Notes: generated from the sequence alone by a model not told the origin. DNA of 28,131 nt from an uncultured Eubacteriales bacterium (GCA_900545925.1 URAZ01000043.1:1-28131); one strand, 5' to 3'. Numbered from the stretch's first letter, positions 6,031 to 14,183 are shown. A program made the numbers and translations.

Positions 6031-7525
6031 CCCGGATACGTTCTTCGCCGCAGGCGCGTTCATAGGCAAGAAGCTGCGGGTGCTCCGGCAGGAGCAGGCG
6101 GAATGTCCCGCTGCGCAGCGCCTCCAATCTCTGCCGCAACGCCAGCAGCTTCCGGTAGAAATGCAGGATCGAATCCGGGTCTGCCTGCGCTTCGCGCACA
6201 TTGATCTGCCGGTAGTTCGGATTCACGTCGATCCACGGCGTTCCGGCTGTGAAGCCCGCGTTGGCGGAAGCATCCCACTGCATGGGCGTGCGCGCATTGT
6301 CGCGGCCTTTTTTGCGGATGCCGTTCCAGTCCCAGGCCTCCCGTCCGTCCTTCCGCGCCTGCGCAAGCAGATTAAGGCTTTCCACATCGCGAAGCTGCGT
6401 CTCGTCCCGGAACGGGAAATTTGTCATGCCGATCTCCTCACCCTGATACAAAAACGGCGTTCCGCGCAGCAGATACATGGCCGCTGCCAGCATCTTTGCG
6501 CTTCGGACGCGCAGCGCCTCCGAAGCGTCGGATCCGAACCGCGACACGACCCGCGGCTGATCGTGGTTGCCCCAGAACAGGGTGTTCCAATCGATCGCCT
6601 CCTGCCAGCGCACGAGAAGCTGCTTGAATTTTCTCAGGTCAAACGGGATCACATTCCATTTTCCGTCCCGGCCGTCGAGATCCATAAAATCGAACTGGAA
6701 CAGCAGATCCAGCTCCCGGCCGTCGCCGACAACGGAGTCTGCATTCTCCGGCGTTACGAAGGTCGTTTCGCCCACGCACATGCAGTTTCTCCCGTCAAAG
6801 CAGCGGCGGCGCATTTCACGCAGATACTCGTGCAGCTTCGGCTGAAATGCGAACTGCTCCGGCGCGAACACATACCCATCGCCCTGTCCGTCCGGCAGAC
6901 CGGGCGCTTTTGCAATCAAACTGATCACGTCCATCCGGAAGCCGTCTACGCCGCGGTCAAACCAGCGATTCATCATGGCATAGACCGCTTCCCGGAGCTT
7001 TGGATTTTCCCAGTTCAGATCCGGCTGCTTCTCGCTGAACAGATGCAGGTACCATTGGCCGGTTTTTTCATCGTAGCTCCACGCCGACGGCGTAAAGAAG
7101 GACGACCAGTTGTTTGGCTCCTTTCCGCTTTTGCCGTCGCGCCAGATATAGTAATCCCGGTAGGGATTGTCCAAACTCTTTCTCGACTCAATGAACCATG
7201 CGTGTTCATCGGAGGAGTGATTCACAACAAGATCCATTACCAGCTTGATGTCCCGCTTGTGCATTTCCCGCAGAAGCGTATCAAAATCCTCCATTGTCCC
7301 AAATTCGGACATGATTTTTTCGTAATCACGAATATCATATCCCATGTCCGCATTCGGAGAATCATACACTGGGCACAGCCAGACCGCGCCGACACCCAGC
7401 CATTTCAGATAATCCAGCCGGGCAATCATTCCGGGGATATCTCCGATCCCGTCGCCGTTGGAATCCTGAAAGCTGCGCAGGTAGATCTGGTAAAATACCC
7501 GCTCCTTCCACCATGCCGCACACAT
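6005..7525 (-). CDS. GH13_31 alpha-1,6-glucosidase (oligo-1,6-glucosidase type), truncated at the C-terminus
   Basis: 506 residues; family members are usually about 540-560. Signatures run in order: WWKERVFYQIYLRSFQDSNG, DLVVNHSSDEHAWF, GFRMDVI (nucleophile Asp199), VGET (acid/base Glu253) and WGNHDQPR (Asp322). Val200 directly after the nucleophile is the residue associated with alpha-1,6 specificity; alpha-1,4 enzymes tend to have Ala there. AAGGAG precedes the ATG at 7525, 8 bases away. The homology stops near YERACGEERI, and the last residues (about RVCSKRYCL) come from relaxase DNA at the junction. The catalytic barrel is complete, but most of the C-terminal beta domain is gone, so activity is uncertain. 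It would release glucose from isomalto-oligosaccharides in the cytoplasm. Confidence 0.85.
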   Translation of the reverse strand: MCAAWWKERVFYQIYLRSFQDSNGDGIGDIPGMIARLDYLKWLGVGAVWLCPVYDSPNADMGYDIRDYEKIMSEFGTMEDFDTLLREMHKRDIKLVMDLVVNHSSDEHAWFIESRKSLDNPYRDYYIWRDGKSGKEPNNWSSFFTPSAWSYDEKTGQWYLHLFSEKQPDLNWENPKLREAVYAMMNRWFDRGVDGFRMDVISLIAKAPGLPDGQGDGYVFAPEQFAFQPKLHEYLREMRRRCFDGRNCMCVGETTFVTPENADSVVGDGRELDLLFQFDFMDLDGRDGKWNVIPFDLRKFKQLLVRWQEAIDWNTLFWGNHDQPRVVSRFGSDASEALRVRSAKMLAAAMYLLRGTPFLYQGEEIGMTNFPFRDETQLRDVESLNLLAQARKDGREAWDWNGIRKKGRDNARTPMQWDASANAGFTAGTPWIDVNPNYRQINVREAQADPDSILHFYRKLLALRQRLEALRSGTFRLLLPEHPQLLAYERACGEERIRVCSKRYCL

Positions 7526-7556
7526 TGTATTTTCTCCTTTCCGCTCCTGCATCGTA

Positions 7557-8450
7557 TCAGCTTCTGACCTCCTTGTAGTATTCCGTCGGGCTCATGCCGG
7601 TCATTTTCCGAAACAGCTTGGAAAAATAGTACCGATCCTCAATCCCGACCAGATATGCGATCTCCGAAAACGGCAGATCGGTCGTGGAGATCAGCTGCTT
7701 TGCGTTGTTGATCCGCAAAATGTTGAGGTAGGCAAACACCGGCGAGCCGGTCAGGGAGGAAAACACCCGGTTCAGATAATCGAAGTTTCCCTCGAACAGT
7801 TCCTCAATCTCCCGGCTGGTCAGATGTTTAGTATAGTTCTGATTCAGATAGCGCAGAAGCTGCTCCGCGATCACGTCGGACTTTCGGATCTTCCGTCCCT
7901 GTGCGCTGTTTCTTGCAAGCAGATGCTCGTGCGCCGTCTGAAGCAGAAAGCTGTGCAGCAGGGCGGACGCCCGGCGCTTATAGTCGTCCTCCCGGCTGTC
8001 ATAGCATTCTACTGCCGCGTGCAGCTGTGCTTTGAATTCCCCGCCGGTCAGATGGAACTGCTTCGGCAGGCATGTCTCCGGAGCCGTGGGATCGCAGGCA
8101 TCCAAATTATAACCGACCAGACTTTGCCGCCGTTTTTCCGCCAGCAGCGCCATCGCCTGCCGGTCGTCTGCGGCCCGGTGCATATCCGGATGTGTGAAAT
8201 GCGCGTAATAATAGTCGCAGGCGGCCTTCTGATAGCCCTCATGTGGAAGGCCCGGCTCCAGCAGGAAGAAATCTCCCGCGCTCAGATGATAACGGACGCC
8301 GTCCTCCTGCAAATACAGATTCCCGTCCCGGATCACATACAGGACCCATTCGTTGATGCAGCGGGAAAAATGGATCCACGGCTCGTTATACCGGATCTGT
8401 CCCAGCATCCGCACCTTCGGGAGCAGATCTGCATTGTAGGATATCAGCAT
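7557..8450 (-). CDS. AraC-family transcriptional regulator
   Basis: 297 residues. An N-terminal cupin-like sugar-sensing region (about 35-75: VLYVIRDGNLYLQEDGVRYH, LSAGDFFLLEPGLPHEG) is followed by a C-terminal AraC double helix-turn-helix (about 195-295: RYLNQNYTKHLTSREIEELF, FSEIAYLVGIEDRYYFSKLF, RKMTGMSPTEYYKE). The ATG at 8450 overlaps the GH66 stop by 7 bases and has GGAGGAAGAGG just upstream. Longer in-frame starts lie inside the GH66 gene without a ribosome binding site. Sitting between the two glycosidases, it most likely activates this operon when an isomalto-oligosaccharide is present. Confidence 0.88.
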   Translation of the reverse strand: MLISYNADLLPKVRMLGQIRYNEPWIHFSRCINEWVLYVIRDGNLYLQEDGVRYHLSAGDFFLLEPGLPHEGYQKAACDYYYAHFTHPDMHRAADDRQAMALLAEKRRQSLVGYNLDACDPTAPETCLPKQFHLTGGEFKAQLHAAVECYDSREDDYKRRASALLHSFLLQTAHEHLLARNSAQGRKIRKSDVIAEQLLRYLNQNYTKHLTSREIEELFEGNFDYLNRVFSSLTGSPVFAYLNILRINNAKQLISTTDLPFSEIAYLVGIEDRYYFSKLFRKMTGMSPTEYYKEVRS

Positions 8451-10063
8451 ACCTCTTCCTCCATTGTAAACCAGACTGCGGCCCAATAATCCAGCCGCGC
8501 AAGCTCTGCCGTATAGATCCGCCCCTGCGGCGTCTGCCGGCAGGTCAGCGGCAGACGCTCCGCGCACAGACTTTCGCCGTCCGGCGAAGCGGCAAACGCA
8601 CCGGCGACCGGCCGGTCGAGCCGCACATGGATCCGGATATTCTCCGCGGCCTGCGGTGCGGCCTTTACCTCATTCCACCGCGCGTTGTTCCCGCGCAGGT
8701 TGACAAGCTGGATGTTCAGGCGGTTCCCGCTTTCCCGGATCATGCTCCAGACGGTACCCGCCTCCGCGTCTGTGGAAAAAACGCAGTCCTCCGCTTCAAA
8801 TTGAACATCCTCATTGATCCCGCCGGCCGCAGTGCGTCCGATGTCCATACCGGCATCCAGATACAAAAGCGCGGCATAGCGCACCAGAAAGTCGCAGTAC
8901 CGCTGCACCACGGGCAAGAAGGACGGACGGAGGGCAGCATAGTTGGCATAGTAGCTGTCCTGCAGGGCGGCTTTATTTTCGCCCAACACCAGCTGTGTGC
9001 CGCCGGCAGCGCTGATCGCGGCCCAGGACAGGCGGAACGCTCGTTCCGCGCCGTCCGTGTCTGCCTGCTGGAACGGATGCAGGTAGGCTGCGAGCACCAC
9101 CTGCTTTCCGGAGCACAACCGCGCCTCACGGATCAGCGTATACAGATCGTAATAGCGGTCGTTCGGCGGCCAGACCTCAATGTAGACTGCGTCCTGCGTT
9201 GTTCCGGCTACCGCCTCCATCGGCCAGTTGTTGACGGCGTTGAAGATCACGCCTGCGGCAGAGTCTTCCTTCCGAACTGCCTCCGCCGCCCGGTCGATCA
9301 GCTTCGGAAGCGCGTCGGTCAGCTCGACCGGACGCCGCTCCGCGTCCCAGACCTGTTTTGGAAAGCCGTAGGTGTCCATATGGATCCCGGAAAAGCCAAA
9401 GGCGACGGCCTTTCGGAATTCTTCCAGAATATGCTCCGACCAGCCGCAGCTTGGCGCGATGTTCATGTAATAGAGCCACCCGGCAAAGGTCATCGCCTGC
9501 CCGTCCATGGTATACATGGCCCATTCCGGGTGCTCTGCAAACAGCTCCTTTGCAGCGGCATAGACAGCACCGTAGGCAATGGGCCGAATTCCGGCTGCCT
9601 TGCAGGCGGCGATCTTCGCGTGAATCGCGGCAAGGTCGGTTTCCCTGCCCATGGGATCGAGATACCGCTCCTGCGGCGGCAGCAGCATGTCGTGGCGGTA
9701 CATCCAGTCATAAAACTGTACGGCGTTAAAATGCAGCCGCCGGAGCCAGTCCACGTCCTGCGTTTCAGTGTCCGCAGAGGTAAAATCCGATAAAAAAGCG
9801 TACCGTGTCACCTGACGGGAATCCTCCACAACGTCGAACGCACCCTCCCACTGCGCAGAGCCGGCTTCGACGGCGACTCCGTAGCTGCCAATCGGCAGCG
9901 GCGGCAGGATCAGCGTCCGTCCGGTTTGGCGCACGGAGCAGTCAACGGGCGCTTCCAGCCGGTATACACATACGCGCGGCGCGTCCACTTCCTCAGGCAG
10001 ATACAGCCGTATCTCCTGCCCGCTCAGATACTGCGCGCGGTCAAATTCACAGGTCAGCTTCAT
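8444..10063 (-). CDS. GH66 family enzyme (dextranase / cycloisomaltooligosaccharide glucanotransferase type), cytoplasmic
   Basis: 539 residues. A short N-terminal beta domain (1-85) is followed by a (beta/alpha)8 barrel. Family signatures include VQFYDWMYRHD, PIAYGAVYAA, GFSGIHMDTYG (nucleophile Asp230) and DAVYIEVWPPNDRY (acid/base Glu296), then a C-terminal beta domain. The start ATG at 10063 overlaps the permease stop (ATGA), showing translational coupling. There is no signal peptide, unlike secreted dextranases, so it should act on imported oligosaccharides and cut internal alpha-1,6 bonds. Endo-dextranase and cyclising activity cannot be separated from sequence. No CBM35 insert, typical of the cyclising enzymes, is evident, which slightly favours dextranase. 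Confidence 0.82.
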   Translation of the reverse strand: MKLTCEFDRAQYLSGQEIRLYLPEEVDAPRVCVYRLEAPVDCSVRQTGRTLILPPLPIGSYGVAVEAGSAQWEGAFDVVEDSRQVTRYAFLSDFTSADTETQDVDWLRRLHFNAVQFYDWMYRHDMLLPPQERYLDPMGRETDLAAIHAKIAACKAAGIRPIAYGAVYAAAKELFAEHPEWAMYTMDGQAMTFAGWLYYMNIAPSCGWSEHILEEFRKAVAFGFSGIHMDTYGFPKQVWDAERRPVELTDALPKLIDRAAEAVRKEDSAAGVIFNAVNNWPMEAVAGTTQDAVYIEVWPPNDRYYDLYTLIREARLCSGKQVVLAAYLHPFQQADTDGAERAFRLSWAAISAAGGTQLVLGENKAALQDSYYANYAALRPSFLPVVQRYCDFLVRYAALLYLDAGMDIGRTAAGGINEDVQFEAEDCVFSTDAEAGTVWSMIRESGNRLNIQLVNLRGNNARWNEVKAAPQAAENIRIHVRLDRPVAGAFAASPDGESLCAERLPLTCRQTPQGRIYTAELARLDYWAAVWFTMEEEVC

Positions 10064-10938
10064 CCCTTTACCGCCCCCTGTGTCAGGCCGCCGACGACCA
10101 TTTTTCGCTGGAACAGAATAAACAGCGCGACGACCGGGAGCAGCGCAAGGATCGACGCGGCAAAGACCCACTCCCAGCGCGTGGCGTACTGCCCGTTGAG
10201 CCGCTGCAGCAGCAGCGGGAGCGTCATCATTTTCTCATCCGCGCCGACGAGTACTTTGGCGGTAAAATACTCCTCCCAGAAGCCCTGAAACGCGAAAATC
10301 GTCATAGTCCCGATCGCCGGTTTGGAAAGGGGCAGCATGATTTTGAAAAAGATCGTGCCGTGTCCGCCGCCGTCGATAATGACCGATTCAGATAGAGAAT
10401 CCGGCAGGCTTCGGAAGAAATTCCGAAGGAAAAACGTATGCCCGCAGACGTTGGTCGCCACATACACCAGGATCAGACCGGCACGCGTCCCGATCAGGCC
10501 GTTTGTCAGGCCCGGAAGCTGAATGCCCTTCAAAATCAGGAACTGCGGGATGATGTTCAGAAAGCCCGGCATCATCAGCGTAAACAGATAAATTCCAAAG
10601 AGCTTGTCCCGGCCCGGAAATTGGATGCGGGCGAAGCCGTAGGCCGAGAGCGTGGAGATGAACACAGAAAGAATGACCGTTACACAGGTATTGACGACAC
10701 TGTTCCAGACCGCCGTCGGAAAGATCTCCAGTTCCAGAATATGCTTGTACGCGGAAAAGTCCAGTCTGGTCGGGAGCAGTCTGGGCGGGTATGGCAGCAC
10801 ATAGCTGAATTCCTCAAAGGAATTGCTGATCATGAAGAAAAACGGAACAGAGAAGACCAGCAGCGCACCGATCAGCAGCGCCCACAACAGGATCTGACCC
10901 AAAAGTTCCGAGCCCCGTTTGCTTTTGATACGTTTCAA
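10060..10938 (-). CDS. Carbohydrate ABC transporter permease 2 (MalG/UgpE type)
   Basis: 292 residues with six predicted membrane segments, beginning at about residues 14-36. The cytoplasmic EAA loop is SLSESVIIDGGGHGTIFFKI, followed by MLPLSKPAIGT. The start is TTG at 10938 with GGAGGG 6 bases upstream, directly after the first permease (2-base gap). It pairs with the upstream permease to form the membrane channel of the CUT1-type importer. No ATPase gene is in the operon, as is common when a shared MsmX/MsiK-type ATPase elsewhere energises several importers. Confidence 0.9.
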   Translation of the reverse strand: MKRIKSKRGSELLGQILLWALLIGALLVFSVPFFFMISNSFEEFSYVLPYPPRLLPTRLDFSAYKHILELEIFPTAVWNSVVNTCVTVILSVFISTLSAYGFARIQFPGRDKLFGIYLFTLMMPGFLNIIPQFLILKGIQLPGLTNGLIGTRAGLILVYVATNVCGHTFFLRNFFRSLPDSLSESVIIDGGGHGTIFFKIMLPLSKPAIGTMTIFAFQGFWEEYFTAKVLVGADEKMMTLPLLLQRLNGQYATRWEWVFAASILALLPVVALFILFQRKMVVGGLTQGAVKG

Positions 10939-10940
10939 GC

Positions 10941-11888
10941 CTATCCCTCCTGTTCTGTGCTGTTCAGCTTCAGCGTCCGGTTCAGGATCACCGTCAGGAT
11001 CACGATGGTCACGGCGGAGATCATGCCGATGGCGGAAGCCTCGCCGAAGGCGAACTGATTGAATGCCTTGTCATACAGCAGATACTGCAGCGTGGATGTT
11101 TTGCCGTTCGGATTACCGCCGGTCAGCATCATGACCTGAATAAAGACGTTGAACGAACCGATGATCATGTTTACCATGACATAAAAGGTCGTAGGCCGCA
11201 GGCTCGGCATGGTGATATACCGGAATCTCGCCCAGAGTCCCGCGCCGTCCAGCTCCGCTGCCTCATAGCGCTCCTTCGGAATACTCTGCAGCGCCGCCAG
11301 ATAGATCAGCATGGCCCAGCCGACGTTTTTCCAGATGCCCATGAGCCAGATGGCCGCATTGCCGGACCACTCCCGCAGCAGCCACGGCACATAGTCGTCC
11401 AGCACATGCAGCACATCCACGAGGATGTAGTTGATCAGCCCTCGGTTGGAGTTATTGAACATATACTGGAACACCAGACTGACAATGACCCACGATGTGA
11501 TGACCGGCAGATAAAAGCCCACGCGGAAGATGCCCTGTCCGCGTTTGAGATTGTTGATCAGATACGCGAACAGCATGCCGCCCAGCAGGATAAACGGGAC
11601 GGTCACGAGCGCGTAAAGGAAGTTGTTCCGATAGGCATACCAGAACCGGGAGCCGCCGGACAAAACCTTTTTGAAATTCTCAAGACCGATAAACGTGATG
11701 TTTCCCTGCACGATCTGATAATTGGACAGCGCGATACGGATCGTAAACAGCAGCGGATAGAGCACGAACACCGCCACCAGAATCAGCCCCGGCAGGATAA
11801 ACGGCAGCGCCGTGAGCCAGCCGCGCACGCCCTTGCGGACTACGCCGGGCCGCCCGGCCCGCAGGCCGGCTTTTTCGGCAGAAACCAT
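10941..11888 (-). CDS. Carbohydrate ABC transporter permease 1 (MalF/UgpA type)
   Basis: 315 residues with six predicted membrane segments. A basic N-terminus leads to the first helix (LTALPFILPGLILVAVFVLY), and the EAA loop is IPKERYEAAELDGAGLWARF. GGAGGAGGGG lies upstream of the ATG at 11888. It follows the sugar-binding protein after an intervening hairpin terminator (11912-11944) that probably lowers permease expression relative to the binding protein. The neighbouring glycosidases suggest isomalto-oligosaccharide as substrate. Confidence 0.9.
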   Translation of the reverse strand: MVSAEKAGLRAGRPGVVRKGVRGWLTALPFILPGLILVAVFVLYPLLFTIRIALSNYQIVQGNITFIGLENFKKVLSGGSRFWYAYRNNFLYALVTVPFILLGGMLFAYLINNLKRGQGIFRVGFYLPVITSWVIVSLVFQYMFNNSNRGLINYILVDVLHVLDDYVPWLLREWSGNAAIWLMGIWKNVGWAMLIYLAALQSIPKERYEAAELDGAGLWARFRYITMPSLRPTTFYVMVNMIIGSFNVFIQVMMLTGGNPNGKTSTLQYLLYDKAFNQFAFGEASAIGMISAVTIVILTVILNRTLKLNSTEQEG

Positions 11889-11911
11889 AGGGATACCCCT
11901 CCTCCTTTCTC

Positions 11912-11944
11912 AAAAAGGCCGCAGAACCGTTGGGTCCTGCGGCC
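11912..11944 (-). terminator. Attenuating intrinsic terminator between binding protein and permease
   Basis: On the minus strand GGCCGCAG (11944-11937) pairs with CTGCGGCC (11924-11917), extended inside by CC/GG pairs, and is followed by TTTTTG. It sits 16 bases after the binding-protein stop and ahead of the permease ribosome binding site. Partial termination would give excess binding protein. Confidence 0.8.
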
Positions 11945-11960
11945 TGCTGTAAGACGCGGT

Positions 11961-13289
11961 TTAGCTAAGCTGCTCGTCGATCCGGGCCGCTGCATCGTGA
12001 AGCGCCTGCGCCACATCCGCGCCATCAACGAAGATGCTGGTCACCGTTTCGCTCCAGATCTCCTGGATCGCGGAGTTGTTGGGAGACGGAATGCGAGCCT
12101 TGGCCGATTCCATCTGCTGCATATAAACAGACCAGACGGGATTGCTCTGCACGGCCTCACTGCTTACCAGCGACTTGAGGATCGGCAGCTGACCAGCCTC
12201 AAGCATGGCAAGCTGCACATCCTCGGAGGTCATGAACTTGGCAAACTCATAGGCTGCTTCCGGGTGTGCGCTGGTGGCGAACACAGCAATATCCTCGCCG
12301 CCGACCACGGACGCACTGCGGCCTTCATAGGTGGGGATGGTCGCTGCAGTGATGCCCTTGGAAAGGCTGTCCTCATAGGAGCCGAAGTACCACGGGCCTT
12401 CAAAGAACATGGCGTATTCGCTGTTGATGCCGTCCCATGCGTCCACGGAGCCGTCCACGTCGCGGATGGTAAACACCTTCTCGTCATGCAGCTCCACAAT
12501 CTTCTGCATAGCTGCGATGCTGGCGTCGCTGTCCAGATAGCCGCTGGCCTTGGTAAAGCCGTCGTCGGTCAGCACGCCGCCGAACAGCCAGAAATACGGG
12601 TACATATCCCAGTCGCCGACGCCGGACACATTCAGGGAATAGGTGCCGCGGGTCTTGGCAGCCTCGATGAACTCCTCCATGGTAGCGGGGATCTCGTCAA
12701 GCCCCAGCTCCTTGAGCACGTTGGTGTTGACAACAGCCGCCTTGCAGTTGGTATCCAGCGGCAGGCCGTAATATTTGCCCTGATAGAGATTGGTCGAAAG
12801 CGGTGCATCCAGATACGATGCGGAAAGCTCTGCGAAGTCCGGGTAATCGCTCAGCGCAGCCAGACCGCCCTGTTTGGCATAGGCTGCAATATTGGCGATG
12901 TCCACACGGGCCACGTCCGGGCTCATGCCGGTGCCGAAGGAGGTCACAATCATCTGGTGGTACTGGCTGCTGTCCTGACGGACAGCCTCGACCTTGATCT
13001 CGGGATGAAGCGATTCCCAAAGCGGCATAACGACGTTCAGAAACTGCGCTTCCTCGCTGTCGCCGTAGGTATGCCAGAACGTGATGGTGACCGGTTCGTC
13101 CTGTGCGGGCGCGTCTGTCTGTTCCGGTTCGTCAGCCTGCGCAGGCGTATCGGCTGTCTGTGCGGGTGCGTCGGCGGTATTATCCGACGCAGGCTCCTGC
13201 GTCTGGGTCTTGCTGCACCCTGCCGCGCACATCACGATCATAACGACGGACAGCAGCAATGCGATCCATTTTGAAACACTCTTTTTCAT
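11961..13289 (-). CDS. Extracellular sugar-binding lipoprotein (SBP_bac_1 type) of the CUT1 importer
   Basis: 442 residues. A lipoprotein signal (KKSVSKWIALLLSVVMIVM, then CAAGC with lipid Cys25) and an Asp/Ala/Pro/Glu-rich linker to about residue 63 lead to a periplasmic-binding-protein fold. Features are VTITFWHTYGDSEEAQFLN, GTGMSPDVARVDIANIAAYA, YYGLPLDTNCKAAVVNTNVL, and AMFFEGPWYFGS with its sugar-stacking aromatics. GGAGG precedes the ATG at 13289; the earlier in-frame ATG at 13328 has no such site. It is the first gene of the isomalto-oligosaccharide operon. The ligand is inferred from GH66 and GH13_31 downstream, not from the protein itself. Confidence 0.9.
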   Translation of the reverse strand: MKKSVSKWIALLLSVVMIVMCAAGCSKTQTQEPASDNTADAPAQTADTPAQADEPEQTDAPAQDEPVTITFWHTYGDSEEAQFLNVVMPLWESLHPEIKVEAVRQDSSQYHQMIVTSFGTGMSPDVARVDIANIAAYAKQGGLAALSDYPDFAELSASYLDAPLSTNLYQGKYYGLPLDTNCKAAVVNTNVLKELGLDEIPATMEEFIEAAKTRGTYSLNVSGVGDWDMYPYFWLFGGVLTDDGFTKASGYLDSDASIAAMQKIVELHDEKVFTIRDVDGSVDAWDGINSEYAMFFEGPWYFGSYEDSLSKGITAATIPTYEGRSASVVGGEDIAVFATSAHPEAAYEFAKFMTSEDVQLAMLEAGQLPILKSLVSSEAVQSNPVWSVYMQQMESAKARIPSPNNSAIQEIWSETVTSIFVDGADVAQALHDAAARIDEQLS

Positions 13290-13338
13290 TGTTTTTCCTC
13301 CTGCTTCGTAATCTCTGCGAAGTTTCATTCGCAGTTTG

Positions 13339-13367
13339 ATTATACCCCTCCGTTTTCAGCAGGTGAA
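13339..13367 (-). promoter_or_regulatory. Predicted promoter of the sugar operon
   Basis: On the minus strand TTCACC (13367-13362) is followed after 17 bases by TATAAT (13344-13339), about 50 bases upstream of the binding-protein start. A second TATAAT at 13396-13391 has no good -35. The imperfect -35 fits a promoter that needs an activator such as the AraC protein. Confidence 0.5.
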
Positions 13368-13431
13368 TGGAGAACGGCGTTCTTATTTGTATTATAGCGA
13401 CTTTTTTGAAAATATCCATGCAGCACAATCT

Positions 13432-13608
13432 CTATTTGCGCAGAATTTTGCCTTTCCGATTTGTGCATTTCGCCGTCGGAGGGCATACCATTGGAACGTC
13501 CGCCTTGCATGGAGCTGCGCTGCCCTGAAGCAGTCCGCGTAGGTGCTTTTTCCCGTATTCTTTGATTACTGCGGCGCAGTTTTTGCGCTGATCAGCTTCT
13601 ATCTTCAT
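13432..13608 (-). CDS. Possible small ORF, 58 residues, unknown function
   Basis: An ATG at 13608 opens MKIEADQRKNCAAVIKEYGK and continues to a TAG at 13432. The peptide is basic with four Cys and a KCTNRKGKILRK end. The ribosome binding site is weak (AGGA about 12 bases upstream). I do not recognise the family. Support comes from the RKNCAAV(I/N)KE string, which recurs in the 15-codon ORF at 5228-5181 through the 34-bp repeat. Its start overlaps the -35 of the XRE promoter on the other strand. It may be decayed mobile DNA rather than a working gene. Confidence 0.3.
   Translation of the reverse strand: MKIEADQRKNCAAVIKEYGKKHLRGLLQGSAAPCKADVPMVCPPTAKCTNRKGKILRK
13556..13589. repeat. 34-bp direct repeat, copy B
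   Basis: Same orientation and 33 of 34 bases identical to 5182-5215. It lies inside the 58-codon ORF, just beyond the sugar-operon promoter. The copies are 8.37 kb apart and bracket the relaxase remnant plus the whole dextran operon. Confidence 0.7.
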
Positions 13609-13610
13609 CC

Positions 13611-13638
13611 TTGACTTCTTTCCTGTCTGCTTTATAAT
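13611..13638 (+). promoter_or_regulatory. Predicted promoter of the XRE regulator
   Basis: TTGACT (13611-13616), a 16-base spacer and TATAAT (13633-13638) form a near-consensus promoter. The start codon is at 13770, leaving a leader of about 125 bases with repeated motifs. Confidence 0.65.
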
Positions 13639-13683
13639 GGTATTATGTAAATTGAATTTTGCTTGGACTATCAAAAAATCTGC

Positions 13684-13735
13684 AAAGCAACCAATATTTG
13701 CGTGAAAGCAACCGATTTTTGGTTTACAAAAATCG
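13684..13735 (+). promoter_or_regulatory. Repeats in the XRE leader, candidate autoregulatory site
   Basis: AAAGCAACC occurs at 13684-13692 and 13705-13713, 21 bases apart (two helical turns). It is followed by the inverted repeat CGATTTTT (13713-13720) and AAAAATCG (13728-13735). Such phased repeats suit an XRE dimer acting downstream of its own promoter; this is inference. Confidence 0.35.
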
Positions 13736-13769
13736 TGGAATTTCATACAATCAGGCAGGAGAGAAACGC

Positions 13770-14183
13770 ATGGAACTCGACGAAAAATTGACACAGGCGC
13801 GAAAAGTGGCAGGATTGACGCAGGCAGATGTTGCTGCGAAGCTGAACGTTTCCCGGCAGGCGGTTTCGCGTTGGGAAAGCGGACAGTCGAAGCCGTCCAC
13901 GGAAAGGCTGCTCGCGCTTGGCGAACTTTACGGTGTGTCCATCGACCAGCTTTTGAACACAGGAAACGTAGAAGCGCCTGCTGTGGAGATCGTTTCCGCT
14001 CCGCCGGAAGTGGAGTCACGGGAAGCGGTCATTCTGGAAAAGCGGTGCACACGAGCATGGCTGAAATATGTGGCTGCTGCGCTTTGCGGCGCACTGTTGA
14101 TGCTGGCGATCCTGCTTATGCTGAAACTACCTGAAGATACACACAACGAACCGACCAGTGAAGTAAAGTACGCTGCTGGATGA
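13770..14183 (+). CDS. XRE-family regulator with one membrane segment, C-terminal region lost by frameshift
   Basis: 137 residues. A Cro/C1-type helix-turn-helix covers about 5-60 (KLTQARKVAGLTQADVAAKL, NVSRQAVSRWESGQSKPSTE). A linker and one hydrophobic helix follow (about 96-119, WLKYVAAALCGALLMLAILL). The frame ends SEVKYAAG soon after. AGGAG lies 8 bases before the ATG at 13770. Family members of this membrane-anchored type usually carry an extracytoplasmic domain; its coding remains follow in other frames (14170-14568). As it stands the protein could still bind DNA and sit in the membrane, without its sensing domain. Confidence 0.8.
   Translation: MELDEKLTQARKVAGLTQADVAAKLNVSRQAVSRWESGQSKPSTERLLALGELYGVSIDQLLNTGNVEAPAVEIVSAPPEVESREAVILEKRCTRAWLKYVAAALCGALLMLAILLMLKLPEDTHNEPTSEVKYAAG

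Noticed and set aside
6080..7567. 495-codon open frame on the plus strand opposite the GH13 gene
   Set aside because: It is the antisense shadow of a conserved glycosidase with catalytic motifs. It lacks a ribosome binding site and recognisable domains.
11406..13274. 622-codon plus-strand open frame over the permease and sugar-binding protein
   Set aside because: It is antisense to two genes with clear family signatures and a terminator between them; its composition is that of a mirror frame.
5182..13589. Direct repeats as attL/attR of an intact element
   Set aside because: In this element type att sites are expected beyond the integrase end, not between relaxase and integrase. No working integrase is present, so an active element is not claimed.
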